Positions 16,551 through 22,431 of a DNA stretch of 29,052 nucleotides are shown piece after piece. The DNA comes from a virus. Every line of letters starts with the position of its first letter. The stretch's first letter is position 1. The DNA is taken from the IMG/VR virus record IMGVR_UViG_3300008464_000005, positions 1 to 29,052 of that record, one strand, 5' to 3'. Below the pieces are notes generated by a model. The model saw only the letters and a list, made by a program, of their open reading frames with translations, searched no databases and had not been told where the DNA came from. The translations under genes and the position numbers were made by a program.

Positions 16551-16557
16551 TCATTTC

Positions 16558-17145
16558 TTAACCCCATTGTTGAGCCATAGCGTTTGCTATACCTTGATAC
16601 GTTAATGATCTAAGTTTTGCCCTGTCCTTACTTGGTGGTAAATAATGCAATCTTTCACGCTGATTCTTTGGCAACTTCATCATTTCTTCTTTCACGTCAT
16701 TTGTTGGCTGTAAATTTGGCAAACCTTTCAACCATAGACAGGTTGCCTTCTGCTCCGTGTGACCAAACATATGCGGTTGAACAACTTGGCTTTGCCCCCC
16801 CCCGATTAGCCTCTTTGCGTACTTGTGCATAATTGGGTTCTCTATCGCTATCTTTGGGATCGGCAAATCTAGTAATTTTTTAAAGAACTCAGCTCCATCA
16901 AATAAATCTATCCATCGTTTAGCGTGCTTATGTAAATGCGTCACGCCTGCATTGGTTAGGTAAGTACATGGCGGATGGGCAACCATTAAGTCGAATTGGG
17001 TAAAATCTAAATCAAACACATCGCCTTGATAATGCTCACCAGGTGAATCGGTTGGTAAAATATCGCAACTCATCGCACTATGCCCCTTAGCACTGAACGC
17101 ATCACGAACACGACCAGAATATTCACAAGCGACTAAAACCCTCAC
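16558..17145 (-). CDS. DNA cytosine methyltransferase-like phage protein
   Basis: This is a 195-residue protein with a GTG start overlapping the upstream stop (GTGA). It has a Rossmann start (MRVLVACEYSGRVRDAF), an acidic strand end (SCDILP), a PPC at 58-60 in VAHPPCTYL resembling C5-methyltransferase motif IV, and IENP at 101-104 resembling motif VI (ENV). Then come FGHTEQKATCLWLKGLP and a basic C-terminus. The family is widespread in phages and usually annotated as a cytosine methyltransferase. It is shorter than true enzymes and lacks a clear target-recognition domain, so activity is unproven. A run of nine G encodes its GGG near residue 115. Confidence 0.65.
   Translation of the reverse strand: MRVLVACEYSGRVRDAFSAKGHSAMSCDILPTDSPGEHYQGDVFDLDFTQFDLMVAHPPCTYLTNAGVTHLHKHAKRWIDLFDGAEFFKKLLDLPIPKIAIENPIMHKYAKRLIGGGQSQVVQPHMFGHTEQKATCLWLKGLPNLQPTNDVKEEMMKLPKNQRERLHYLPPSKDRAKLRSLTYQGIANAMAQQWG
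16795..16803. repeat. Nine-base poly-C (poly-G in the gene) tract
   Basis: C occurs nine times in a row on the plus strand. It reads as three glycine codons in the methyltransferase-like gene on the minus strand. Homopolymers of this length slip at replication; gain or loss of one base would shift the frame at about residue 115. Confidence 0.8.
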
Positions 17146-17348
17146 TCGCTTAACCTCTTGCTGTTCATTGCATCTCGGATATGTTTTGCCGAGTTCTGAT
17201 CGATTGTTTCTAAGAACCTCTTAAAGAACACCTTGAACTCAATAGGCGCTATGACCCTACGCTGTGATCCGTCAAAACTTAGTTGTCGTTCAAACGCTAT
17301 CTTGTCCATTTCTTCTTTGGGTAGATTGGCAAGGTTTTGGTGTTTCAT
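17142..17348 (-). CDS. Hypothetical early protein
   Basis: This is a 68-residue, helical, charged protein starting MKHQNLANLPKEEMDKIAFE and ending RDAMNSKRLSE. Its start overlaps the stop of the loader-like gene (ATGA), and its stop overlaps the GTG of the methyltransferase-like gene. This makes it a firm member of the operon although no family is recognised. Confidence 0.6.
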   Translation of the reverse strand: MKHQNLANLPKEEMDKIAFERQLSFDGSQRRVIAPIEFKVFFKRFLETIDQNSAKHIRDAMNSKRLSE

Positions 17349-17998
17349 CGCGTAGCCTTTTTCAGTTGTTTAAGTTTGTCTAGCCGCTTCACCTTGTCGG
17401 CTTCTGATATTGATTGATTAACCAGTTTAAGAAACGGTTTGTTAATCGGCGCTTGCTTGCCAAGCATTAGCGTCTTTCCGCGCTCATTGCTTATCAAGCC
17501 CTTAACCATTGCTTGCTCGATAGCTGTGTCTCTTCTCTGTGCGTCGTGGCCTTGAGAAACCCAAACGTTAACCGGCACACCTAATTCACGCGATTGGCTT
17601 ACTAGGCGGCTGTACGAGTCCCTAAACGCCATCCTAGCAGCGGTTTTGTCACCGTCAGCTAATAGATCACCCGCACCCAAGCTCAATGCTTGCGCTATTT
17701 CATCCGTCCAGATAATGGTTTCTGCCTCATTGCTTGATAATAATGCAGTTGCCCACGCTTCTTCTGCTGTTGGTCTGCCGTCTTGAGTTCTCATGCTTTC
17801 GATTAATTTATCAGGCGTGGGTGCAAACGGGCTGTTTGATGTAAACGAATCCAGTGCCGTAAGCGATGCGGTTAGACTGTACTTTGATAAAAGCCTGAAC
17901 CATGCGGCCAGCGCCCTATCACTTAAAGGCGGCTTGCCCTTTAGTTCAAACGCCACTTCAAGTTCTTCTGAAAATTCCTGAAACTCTTGGTTATTCAT
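17345..17998 (-). CDS. Replication protein, possible helicase loader
   Basis: The chosen ATG at 17998 has AAGGAG at good spacing; an in-frame upstream ATG at 18031 lies inside the previous gene. The 217-residue product begins with a helical domain (LSDRALAAWFRLLSKYSLTA, then F.PTPDKLIESM) resembling the N-terminal domain of phage helicase loaders. A central segment (DGRPTAEEAWATALLSS...IWTDEIAQAL...AARMAFRDSYSRLV) is common in phage proteins encoded right after a replication initiator. No Walker A is seen. The loader role is inference from position. Confidence 0.55.
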   Translation of the reverse strand: MNNQEFQEFSEELEVAFELKGKPPLSDRALAAWFRLLSKYSLTASLTALDSFTSNSPFAPTPDKLIESMRTQDGRPTAEEAWATALLSSNEAETIIWTDEIAQALSLGAGDLLADGDKTAARMAFRDSYSRLVSQSRELGVPVNVWVSQGHDAQRRDTAIEQAMVKGLISNERGKTLMLGKQAPINKPFLKLVNQSISEADKVKRLDKLKQLKKATR

Positions 17999-18602
17999 GT
18001 GTAAATTCTCCTTCAATTGCTGTTTTATCACTACCGCCTGTTATAGCTGCCCAGTTACGCTCTGGTTTTTGCTTGGTAGATTGTCCTTTACCGCCAAAAT
18101 TACCTTGCCTACCACTCCAGCCATTTGCTGCTGCTTGCCAATCCTTCATGCTATTTTTACCAACCTTCCAGCCGTTGCTTTCGTAATAATCATAGAAGCC
18201 AGCGATATTTAAGTTTTTTTCACTAGCATAACTTTTTACATTTTCTAACGTCGGCTTTGTAAAGCCCCTCTTCTCTTCTCTATTTTCCTCTTCTCTTCTC
18301 TTCTCTTCTCTAGGTACTGTTTCGTACTTCTCCGTACGGACTATAAAACCTGTTCGTACTAGCTTATCCATATTGAGCTTTGACGCGCCTATCTTCCTAG
18401 CTATGAACTTATCAGTACCTTCAAAACAACCTTTGTTTTTTGCAGCAAACAGCCATAACTTTAAAATATATAATTGATCTAACTCTGGTAGTTCTTCAAA
18501 ATGGAAGTCATCAAGAAGTTCAACGTGTAGTTTTATCCAATGTACAGGCCTATCATCTTTGTATTGCTGGAATTTATCCCAGTTTTTAATTTGATATTTC
18601 AT
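17991..18602 (-). CDS. Replication initiator-like protein (phage O-type role)
   Basis: This is a 203-residue protein. The N-terminal 85 residues look like a winged-helix domain (HWIKLHVELLDDFHFEELPE...LWLFAAKNKG...FIARKIGASKLNMDKLVRTGFIV). A highly charged linker of EEKR/EENR repeats follows (about 97-112). The C-terminal FYDYYESNGWKVGKNSMKDW motif (about 137-156) then a W is typical of phage replisome-organiser C-termini. It likely binds the origin and recruits the loader encoded next. The linker is encoded by a pentanucleotide microsatellite. Confidence 0.65.
   Translation of the reverse strand: MKYQIKNWDKFQQYKDDRPVHWIKLHVELLDDFHFEELPELDQLYILKLWLFAAKNKGCFEGTDKFIARKIGASKLNMDKLVRTGFIVRTEKYETVPREEKRREEENREEKRGFTKPTLENVKSYASEKNLNIAGFYDYYESNGWKVGKNSMKDWQAAANGWSGRQGNFGGKGQSTKQKPERNWAAITGGSDKTAIEGEFTHE
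18268..18311. repeat. CTCTT pentanucleotide microsatellite in the initiator linker
   Basis: On the plus strand CTCTT occurs two times plus a partial copy (18268-18281) and four times plus a partial copy (18288-18311), separated by six other bases. It lies inside the initiator gene and encodes the EEKR-type linker. A change of one unit would shift the frame; three units would keep it. Confidence 0.85.
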
Positions 18603-18621
18603 AACGTCTCAATGGTGTTAT

Positions 18622-18792
18622 TTACTTTATACCAAGGGCTTTCAAATGCCCTTGAAGAGTCTTAAACGTCACACCAACCGCTTTGCATACGTCTTTACGC
18701 ATAGCGTCTGGGTTTGATTGAACGTAAGCTTTTATAGCGGCTCTGTTAACCATGCTCTTCTTAGCGGCGTGCGAGCCTCTTCCGTCTTTCAT
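18622..18792 (-). CDS. Small helix-turn-helix-like protein
   Basis: This is a 56-residue basic protein. The stretch KAYVQSNPDAMRKDVCKAVG followed by VTFKTLQGHLKALGIK has the spacing of a helix-turn-helix (helix, turn at AVGV, recognition helix KTLQGHLKAL). The ATG follows CGGGAGATAAA. It lies directly upstream of the initiator-like gene, with a strong nested inverted repeat on its 5' side, so it may bind DNA there (inference). Confidence 0.6.
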   Translation of the reverse strand: MKDGRGSHAAKKSMVNRAAIKAYVQSNPDAMRKDVCKAVGVTFKTLQGHLKALGIK

Positions 18793-18860
18793 TTTATCTC
18801 CCGTTTATCTATTTAATGTTTATGCTACCACTCTTAATACAGGTGTGCAAGCAATAAAAA

Positions 18861-18985
18861 GCAGCTATTAAAATAAGGTAACTATATCTAAACTATAAAA
18901 ATCTACTGGTTTCAACGAGTTAACACTTTGCAAAAAATGCAAAGTGTTAACTTATATATAGTTACCTAAATTAATTATCAGCTGC
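18861..18985. repeat. Three-level nested inverted repeat, candidate origin or operator
   Basis: The inner arms GTTAACACTTTGCA (18919-18932) and its exact complement (18938-18951) flank AAAAA. Middle arms AGGTAACTATAT (18876-18887) and ATATAGTTACCT (18956-18967) match exactly. Outer arms GCAGCT (18861-18866) and AGCTGC (18980-18985) match as well. All three share one centre near 18935. The region lies in the gene-free 213 bases upstream of the replication genes. It could form a cruciform, be a binding array, or act as a transcript hairpin. Confidence 0.75.
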
Positions 18986-19005
18986 CTATTAATTACAATT
19001 CACAT

Positions 19006-19197
19006 TTAACTCACTAGCGAATAACGAGCGAACCTCTTTCCCTTTGAATAAACGATCTTTGTGTTAATTGGGTATATTACCCGTAATTCGATAATTCGAG
19101 CGGCAAGTCTCATGCAACCGTATAAATTTAAGGCCTGTATCTGGGTGATTGATTGGCCTCTTTTTAAGTGATCTAATATCTTTAGTGATTGACTCAT
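19006..19197 (-). CDS. Small helix-turn-helix protein
   Basis: This is a 63-residue protein. SLKILDHLKRGQSITQIQAL then NLYGCMRLAARIIELR matches the small phage HTH type in which ITQIQALNLYG precedes a recognition helix and a wing (IVYSKGKRFARYSL). This frame was preferred over the overlapping one at 19064-19276 because it carries the recognisable domain and a CGGAG ribosome site. It probably binds DNA as an early regulator. Confidence 0.7.
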   Translation of the reverse strand: MSQSLKILDHLKRGQSITQIQALNLYGCMRLAARIIELRVIYPINTKIVYSKGKRFARYSLVS

Positions 19198-19198
19198 T

Positions 19199-19217
19199 AT
19201 TAACTCCGTTAGTTAAT
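19199..19217. promoter_or_regulatory. Inverted repeat over the ribosome site of the HTH gene
   Basis: ATTAACT (19199-19205) and AGTTAAT (19211-19217) flank CCGTT immediately upstream of the HTH gene's start. The Shine-Dalgarno CGGAG on the minus strand lies in the loop and right edge. It may be an operator for self-regulation or a translation-controlling hairpin. Confidence 0.4.
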
Positions 19218-19315
19218 CCGTAATAAAAAGCGTGGCAACCAGTACGGTTCTGGGGTTCAGTAATTAGCCTAGCCACACCTAAAGTCTAGTTCTTTTCTAT
19301 ACTTAGCGTTATGCT

Positions 19316-19507
19316 TCAATAGTTATTTTGCACCGGAGCATGAACGTTTATTTCAGGGTATATATTTAGCGTCATAACCTGCATTAACTTACACCCTTTC
19401 ACGTTTAGCCCGCCAACAGGGATGAAGCCAATCTCAACAAGGCTATTTACTTTACGCTCCAAAACATCTGGCGCCTCTGCTACTACGATTTTGTACTCTT
19501 GATTCAT
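19316..19507 (-). CDS. DUF1737-type protein
   Basis: This is a 63-residue protein. MNQEYKIVVAEAPDVLERKV then NSLVEIGFIPVGGLNV follows the DUF1737 pattern (EYKVV.A.....LE..VN..I..GW.P.GG). The family is small, found in phages and bacteria, and of unknown role. A strong ribosome site (AAAGGAGAA) precedes the ATG. Confidence 0.7.
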   Translation of the reverse strand: MNQEYKIVVAEAPDVLERKVNSLVEIGFIPVGGLNVKGCKLMQVMTLNIYPEINVHAPVQNNY

Positions 19508-19538
19508 TTTATTCTCCTTTAACTGGTTAAATAGGGCA

Positions 19539-19715
19539 CTAGGCGGTTATCATTTTGCTAAATAGCCTAGCGGCCTCGGACGGGCTTGAAGCAACTTCTC
19601 GATTATAATTGAACTCTGCAACACAAACCCAAGGTGAGCCGTGTTTATCGGGATTCTCTAAAACTATCACCCGACAACCTTCTACCCTTATATTTTCTGC
19701 TTTATGTTTTTTCAT
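19539..19715 (-). CDS. Small hypothetical protein
   Basis: This is a 58-residue protein starting MKKHKAENIRVEGCRVIVLE and ending AARLFSKMITA. It looks like a compact alpha/beta fold: strand, strand with PWVCVAEFNYN, then a helix. The ribosome site AAAGGAGAATAA is strong. Function unknown. Confidence 0.55.
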   Translation of the reverse strand: MKKHKAENIRVEGCRVIVLENPDKHGSPWVCVAEFNYNREVASSPSEAARLFSKMITA

Positions 19716-19717
19716 GT

Positions 19718-19879
19718 TTATTCTCCTTTATTCTTTAATAGCTCCACGCCGTAAGCAAACCACCCTATAGCTGCGCCAAGAGAAGGGGCGGCTGCGGCGT
19801 AGTTACCTAAAGCCAAGTTAAATACAAACGCAATGGAAAATATGGAGCTAGCAACGAAGATTATCTTTCCGTCTTTCAT
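19718..19879 (-). CDS. Small two-span membrane protein
   Basis: This is a 53-residue protein with two hydrophobic segments (IIFVASSIFSIAFVFNLAL, then AAAAPSLGAAIGWFAYGVEL). It overlaps the Cro-like gene's stop and precedes the strong ribosome site of the next gene. Early phage membrane peptides of this kind may act in superinfection exclusion or host modulation; that is speculation. Confidence 0.55.
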   Translation of the reverse strand: MKDGKIIFVASSIFSIAFVFNLALGNYAAAAPSLGAAIGWFAYGVELLKNKGE

Positions 19880-20073
19880 TCCCCTTTAACCGGAAGCATG
19901 TCTTTACATCTAACCTTACCCTTAGTGACCTTCTCAATCTTCACAGCTATACATAAGCCAGCATTACGATGACCGCTCATAATCTGATTAAGATAGCCAT
20001 ATGAGACGTTTATTGATTTAGCGAATGATTGTCTAGCAATCCCGTTATCGTTCAAGTATTTTTTAAGTTTCAT
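19876..20073 (-). CDS. Cro/YdaS-like DNA-binding regulator
   Basis: This is a 65-residue protein. The helix-turn-helix is clear: RQSFAKSINVSYGYLNQIMSG (residues about 14-34) with a following helix NAGLCIAVKIEKVTKG. It resembles Cro and YdaS-type regulators that turn on the Gly/Leu core. The N-terminus LKKYLNDNGI fits. It is the second gene of the leftward operon and a candidate to bind the operator near 20.43 kb. Confidence 0.7.
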   Translation of the reverse strand: MKLKKYLNDNGIARQSFAKSINVSYGYLNQIMSGHRNAGLCIAVKIEKVTKGKVRCKDMLPVKGE

Positions 20074-20105
20074 GCTTATCCTGTTATGTTCTGCTTATTG
20101 CGCTG

Positions 20106-20339
20106 TTATATTGCGTCCCAAAGTTCATTAGGCAGCCATATATTATTATCTTTCTCCTCAAAAGCATCGCCAGCGGTAAACACTAAATTCACGGTTCTTC
20201 CTTCAATGCTTTTTAAGAATATTTTAGTCTTTACATACTCATCCCAACCCCAAGCCTTCCATACACCATTAAGCTCACCTTTCAGGTCGCTGCATAATTG
20301 GTACCTCATTATCAAGTTTGTTTTCATTCTTGCTTTCAT
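20106..20339 (-). CDS. First gene of the leftward operon, hypothetical
   Basis: This is a 77-residue protein. The ATG at 20339 has AAAGGAAAG just upstream; later in-frame ATGs exist, so the start is slightly uncertain. The sequence (CSDLKGELNGVWKAWGWDEY ... VNLVFTAGDAFEEK) belongs to no family I recognise. It is the nearest gene to the leftward promoter and so would be made earliest. Confidence 0.55.
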   Translation of the reverse strand: MKARMKTNLIMRYQLCSDLKGELNGVWKAWGWDEYVKTKIFLKSIEGRTVNLVFTAGDAFEEKDNNIWLPNELWDAI

Positions 20340-20410
20340 AATTCTTTCCTTTTTCTAGCTGCCACATAAAAAAGTCGTTTAAATAGCTTAATCAATCTTT
20401 ACTTACAATC

Positions 20411-20438
20411 ATTATAACAGCATTTGGTAAGGATGCAA
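20411..20438 (-). promoter_or_regulatory. Leftward sigma70-type promoter with operator-like repeat
   Basis: On the minus strand TTGCAT (20433-20438) and a perfect TATAAT (20411-20416) are separated by 16 bases. An inverted repeat CATTTG (20421-20426) / CAAATG (20436-20441) overlaps the spacer and -35 box, where a repressor would block polymerase. It points at the leftward operon about 70 bases away. Confidence 0.7.
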
Positions 20439-20490
20439 ATGATAAGCAAACAAAAGCCCTATCTCCTAGAACCATTGCGACTGTGCGCGG

Positions 20491-20519
20491 TTGACATAAA
20501 GATAAGGCTTGTGTAATAC
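20491..20519 (+). promoter_or_regulatory. Rightward sigma70-type promoter
   Basis: A perfect TTGACA (20491-20496), a 17-base spacer and TAATAC (20514-20519) give a strong consensus promoter. Transcription would begin near 20526, more than 400 bases before the first rightward gene. An imperfect dyad centred on TGTAATACTACA covers the -10 region and may be an operator. Confidence 0.75.
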
Positions 20520-20525
20520 TACATA

Positions 20526-20935
20526 TAAGTGATGAGCTTCTAACTCATGACTTTACAGTTAAACGATCCAAACTCGAAATAACTGCGTTGATAAGAATTA
20601 TAGTCAACGGATTTAAAAAAATCAAATGTTTGGCGGAGTTTCCCTTGGTTAGGCCGCAACCCAAACTCAAAAGTCCTAAGACTCTAAACTAAAAAGTTAC
20701 TTAAAAAGTTACTAGCATAAAAGTGATAACAAGCGAACTATCGGCTAGTCAAGATGAAGTCACTGTTGGTTAGAGGTGCTAAAGAACTTGTATCTTAATC
20801 ATATCAGCGGTGATCTGCGTGAGCAGAGGGCAACTTAGTAATTGTGACGGAGCAATAGGCTCATGGGGTGGTTCACAAAGAAAGGGCTAGAGGTCTGTCT
20901 TAATATAGTGACAGCTATGCTTTAAATAAAGAGGT
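20526..20935 (+). ncRNA. Candidate structured leader or non-coding RNA
   Basis: The region downstream of the rightward promoter is free of genes and rich in local pairing. Examples are ATGAG/CTCAT (20532-20548), CGTTGA/TCAACG (20586-20609), and GAGTTT/AAACTC with an inner GGTT/AACC (20636-20668). Further on are CTGC-GTGA-GCAG (20815-20826, a GNRA loop), TTGTGA/TCACAA enclosing GAGC/GCTC (20842-20878), and CTGTC/GACAG (20895-20914). No known RNA class is recognised. It could be an antitermination leader, a replication-origin transcript, or a separate small RNA. Confidence 0.4.
20690..20713. repeat. Two tandem copies of a 12-base unit
   Basis: TAAAAAGTTACT is repeated exactly, end to end (20690-20701 and 20702-20713), within the gene-free leader. 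Two copies are few for origin iterons but the exactness and position in the control region make a binding site possible. Confidence 0.7.
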
Positions 20936-20941
20936 TAGATA

Positions 20942-21169
20942 ATGAGTAATAAAGAAGAATATCTATTCACCTGCCCTTTTAATGGTCGAATATTCGCTGA
21001 TGAAATAGACCGTAGCGCAAAGTCTAAATCAAGGCTAAACGCTGATTTGAGGTTTATTTATGTACCCCACAACGGATATTTTAAAGAGGTGAAGCAATAT
21101 AAAGGTGCTTTGTGTTACGGGGTATCTTGGAAAAGGTGTGACGAAGATGGCGTGGTTGCTTCAGTATAG
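20942..21169 (+). CDS. First gene of the rightward operon, hypothetical
   Basis: This is a 75-residue protein starting MSNKEEYLFTCPFNGRIFAD, with paired Cys positions too far apart for a clear zinc site. The ATG follows AGAGG. No family is recognised. It lies right after the long structured leader, so its translation may depend on leader folding. Confidence 0.6.
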   Translation: MSNKEEYLFTCPFNGRIFADEIDRSAKSKSRLNADLRFIYVPHNGYFKEVKQYKGALCYGVSWKRCDEDGVVASV

Positions 21170-21217
21170 CCAAAGAAAGAATTAACGGCTAAGAAGGAAA
21201 TTAATTAACATTTGCTA

Positions 21218-21245
21218 TTGACAGACTCACATCATTTGCTAAGAT
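21218..21245 (+). promoter_or_regulatory. Second rightward sigma70-type promoter
   Basis: TTGACA (21218-21223) and TAAGAT (21240-21245) are separated by 16 bases, with an upstream TTTGCTA-rich stretch. It lies in the gap between two rightward genes and would serve the genes from 21275 onward. Confidence 0.55.
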
Positions 21246-21274
21246 GTAGGCAAGTTAAACGAAAGGAGCGGAAA

Positions 21275-21454
21275 ATGATTGTTGGCAAAGAAAAGGCATT
21301 AGAGCTATTAGTAGATGCCTCAACTAGGGTGTTCAATTTAACTAATGACCAAGTTAACCAGCTTGCTTCTCTTGCGGTACTAGCTGAAAGTGGTCACTTA
21401 GATATTGAGGGGCTGTCTAATCTAGTTAGACAAATAGAAGGAGTGGAAAAATGA
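21275..21454 (+). CDS. Small hypothetical helical protein
   Basis: The ATG at 21275 has the strong ribosome site GAAAGGAGCGG; an in-frame ATG at 21212 lies upstream of the promoter and is unlikely. The 59-residue product (MIVGKEKALELLVDASTRVF ... LVRQIEGVEK) is helical and acidic. The stop overlaps the next start. Confidence 0.6.
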   Translation: MIVGKEKALELLVDASTRVFNLTNDQVNQLASLAVLAESGHLDIEGLSNLVRQIEGVEK

Positions 21455-21732
21455 TTGATCTAAGAAATAAAGACAAGGCTGAAGTATTGGCAGCACTTTA
21501 CAACGCGAGCCAGCCACTTGGTTTGGGGTTCTTACAAGCTGACAGTAATAAAATGACTACTGAAGAGGCGCGTGAATTACTCAGCGATGGCAGTGGGTAT
21601 TTTGACTACCTTAATGGCAGGGTTATGAAGATCGATTTAAGCGGTGAAGAGCTTGACCCTTGGCTCTACGATAGGGATAACGGCCAAGGAGCTGCGGAAG
21701 CGGCGATCAAGGGCGCGGAAGCTAAAAACTAA
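21451..21732 (+). CDS. Conserved phage/prophage hypothetical protein
   Basis: This is a 93-residue protein. It has a recognisable layout seen in prophage genomes: ALYNASQPLGLGFLQ, then MTTEEARELL, then FDYLNGRVMKIDLSGEELDP followed by WLYDRDNGQGAA. The function is not known. The stop precedes a GGAAAG ribosome site for the next gene. Confidence 0.6.
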   Translation: MIDLRNKDKAEVLAALYNASQPLGLGFLQADSNKMTTEEARELLSDGSGYFDYLNGRVMKIDLSGEELDPWLYDRDNGQGAAEAAIKGAEAKN

Positions 21733-21746
21733 ATAAGGAAAGAAAA

Positions 21747-21890
21747 ATGATCGACTACAAAAACAACTGCGAACAACGCGACAAGCGCAAAGACTTCTAC
21801 GACAAGTTAATTCTTAACGTAGCGGGTATTGGTGGAGCAATAGCATTTATTATTATCATGGCTATTAGTCAAACGTTGGTGACGTTATGA
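21747..21890 (+). CDS. Small single-span membrane protein
   Basis: This is a 47-residue protein. Charged N-terminus (MIDYKNNCEQRDKRKDFYDK) then one hydrophobic span (LILNVAGIGGAIAFIIIMAI). The ATG follows AAGGAAAGA. The stop overlaps the start of the next gene (ATGA). Function unknown. Confidence 0.6.
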   Translation: MIDYKNNCEQRDKRKDFYDKLILNVAGIGGAIAFIIIMAISQTLVTL

Positions 21891-22249
21891 ACCCTTTAAG
21901 TAACATCATACAAGGTATGCCATGCCATATAACTGCTATGGGTGACGAACGCGAACCAAGCGAATCATTATTAGATGAACGTATGGAAGAGCTAAATGAA
22001 ATAGACCGGATTGCCAAAGGCCTATTAAACGGCGATAAGTTTTGGGTTTGTGGTGGGAATATTGTGGATTTCAGCGACGTAGTAGACGATGAGCTGTCAT
22101 GTAACCCTGAGTACGCCAACGCGCTTAGAAAACTAATGAACGTTGGCGATCATATAGCTAACACATTTGAAGCCGCTGAAGAGCTTAGAGACATTGTTAA
22201 CAAGGCTGTCAATAAAGTAGCTGAATCAATTTTTGAGGATAGGGAATAA
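21887..22249 (+). CDS. Hypothetical acidic helical protein
   Basis: This is a 120-residue, acidic protein starting MNPLSNIIQGMPCHITAMGD. The middle half carries a strand-rich segment (GDKFWVCGGNIVDFSDVV) and the end is helical (AANTFEA-like, RDIVNKAVNKVAESIFEDRE). No family is recognised. It sits in a coupled run leading to the ERF gene. Confidence 0.55.
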   Translation: MNPLSNIIQGMPCHITAMGDEREPSESLLDERMEELNEIDRIAKGLLNGDKFWVCGGNIVDFSDVVDDELSCNPEYANALRKLMNVGDHIANTFEAAEELRDIVNKAVNKVAESIFEDRE

Positions 22250-22251
22250 TT

Positions 22252-22431
22252 ATGATACCTAACGAAATAAAACAAAACTTTCTAGCTAAAGCGCATATGG
22301 AAATAGACTTTCCTGCTTACTTGGACGATCTAGCTTTAGCCACACTGGATACACACATGGCTAGCGGCTGCGGTTGGATAGACGCTAAAAACCAGACATT
22401 AAATGAATTAAAGGACGGGGTATTATTATGA
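22252..22431 (+). CDS. Small hypothetical protein upstream of ERF
   Basis: This is a 59-residue protein starting MIPNEIKQNFLAKAHMEIDF. It is acidic and helical. Its stop overlaps the ERF start (ATGA), so it is translationally coupled to it. No domain seen. Confidence 0.55.
   Translation: MIPNEIKQNFLAKAHMEIDFPAYLDDLALATLDTHMASGCGWIDAKNQTLNELKDGVLL

Larger units (their letters stand above)
20340..20941. other. Gene-free early control region (602 bases)
   Basis: No reading frame of useful length occurs on either strand. The left part (20340-20520) holds the divergent promoters and a candidate operator. The right part (20520-20941) is a long leader with several hairpins and a 12-base tandem repeat. 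This is the switch point between the leftward and rightward early units. Confidence 0.75.

Noticed and set aside
17902-18186. Plus-strand frames opposite the replication genes
   Set aside because: They lack ribosome sites and are antisense to coupled minus-strand genes with clear motifs.
19064-19276. 70-residue minus-strand frame
   Set aside because: It overlaps the HTH gene at 19006-19197, which has the recognisable domain and the better ribosome site.
20029-20358. 109-residue plus-strand frame
   Set aside because: It runs antisense across two leftward early genes and their gap; low-complexity composition, no ribosome site.
20526-20941. Group I intron or tRNA in the leader
   Set aside because: No split gene or intron core could be traced and no cloverleaf is seen; only generic hairpins are supported.
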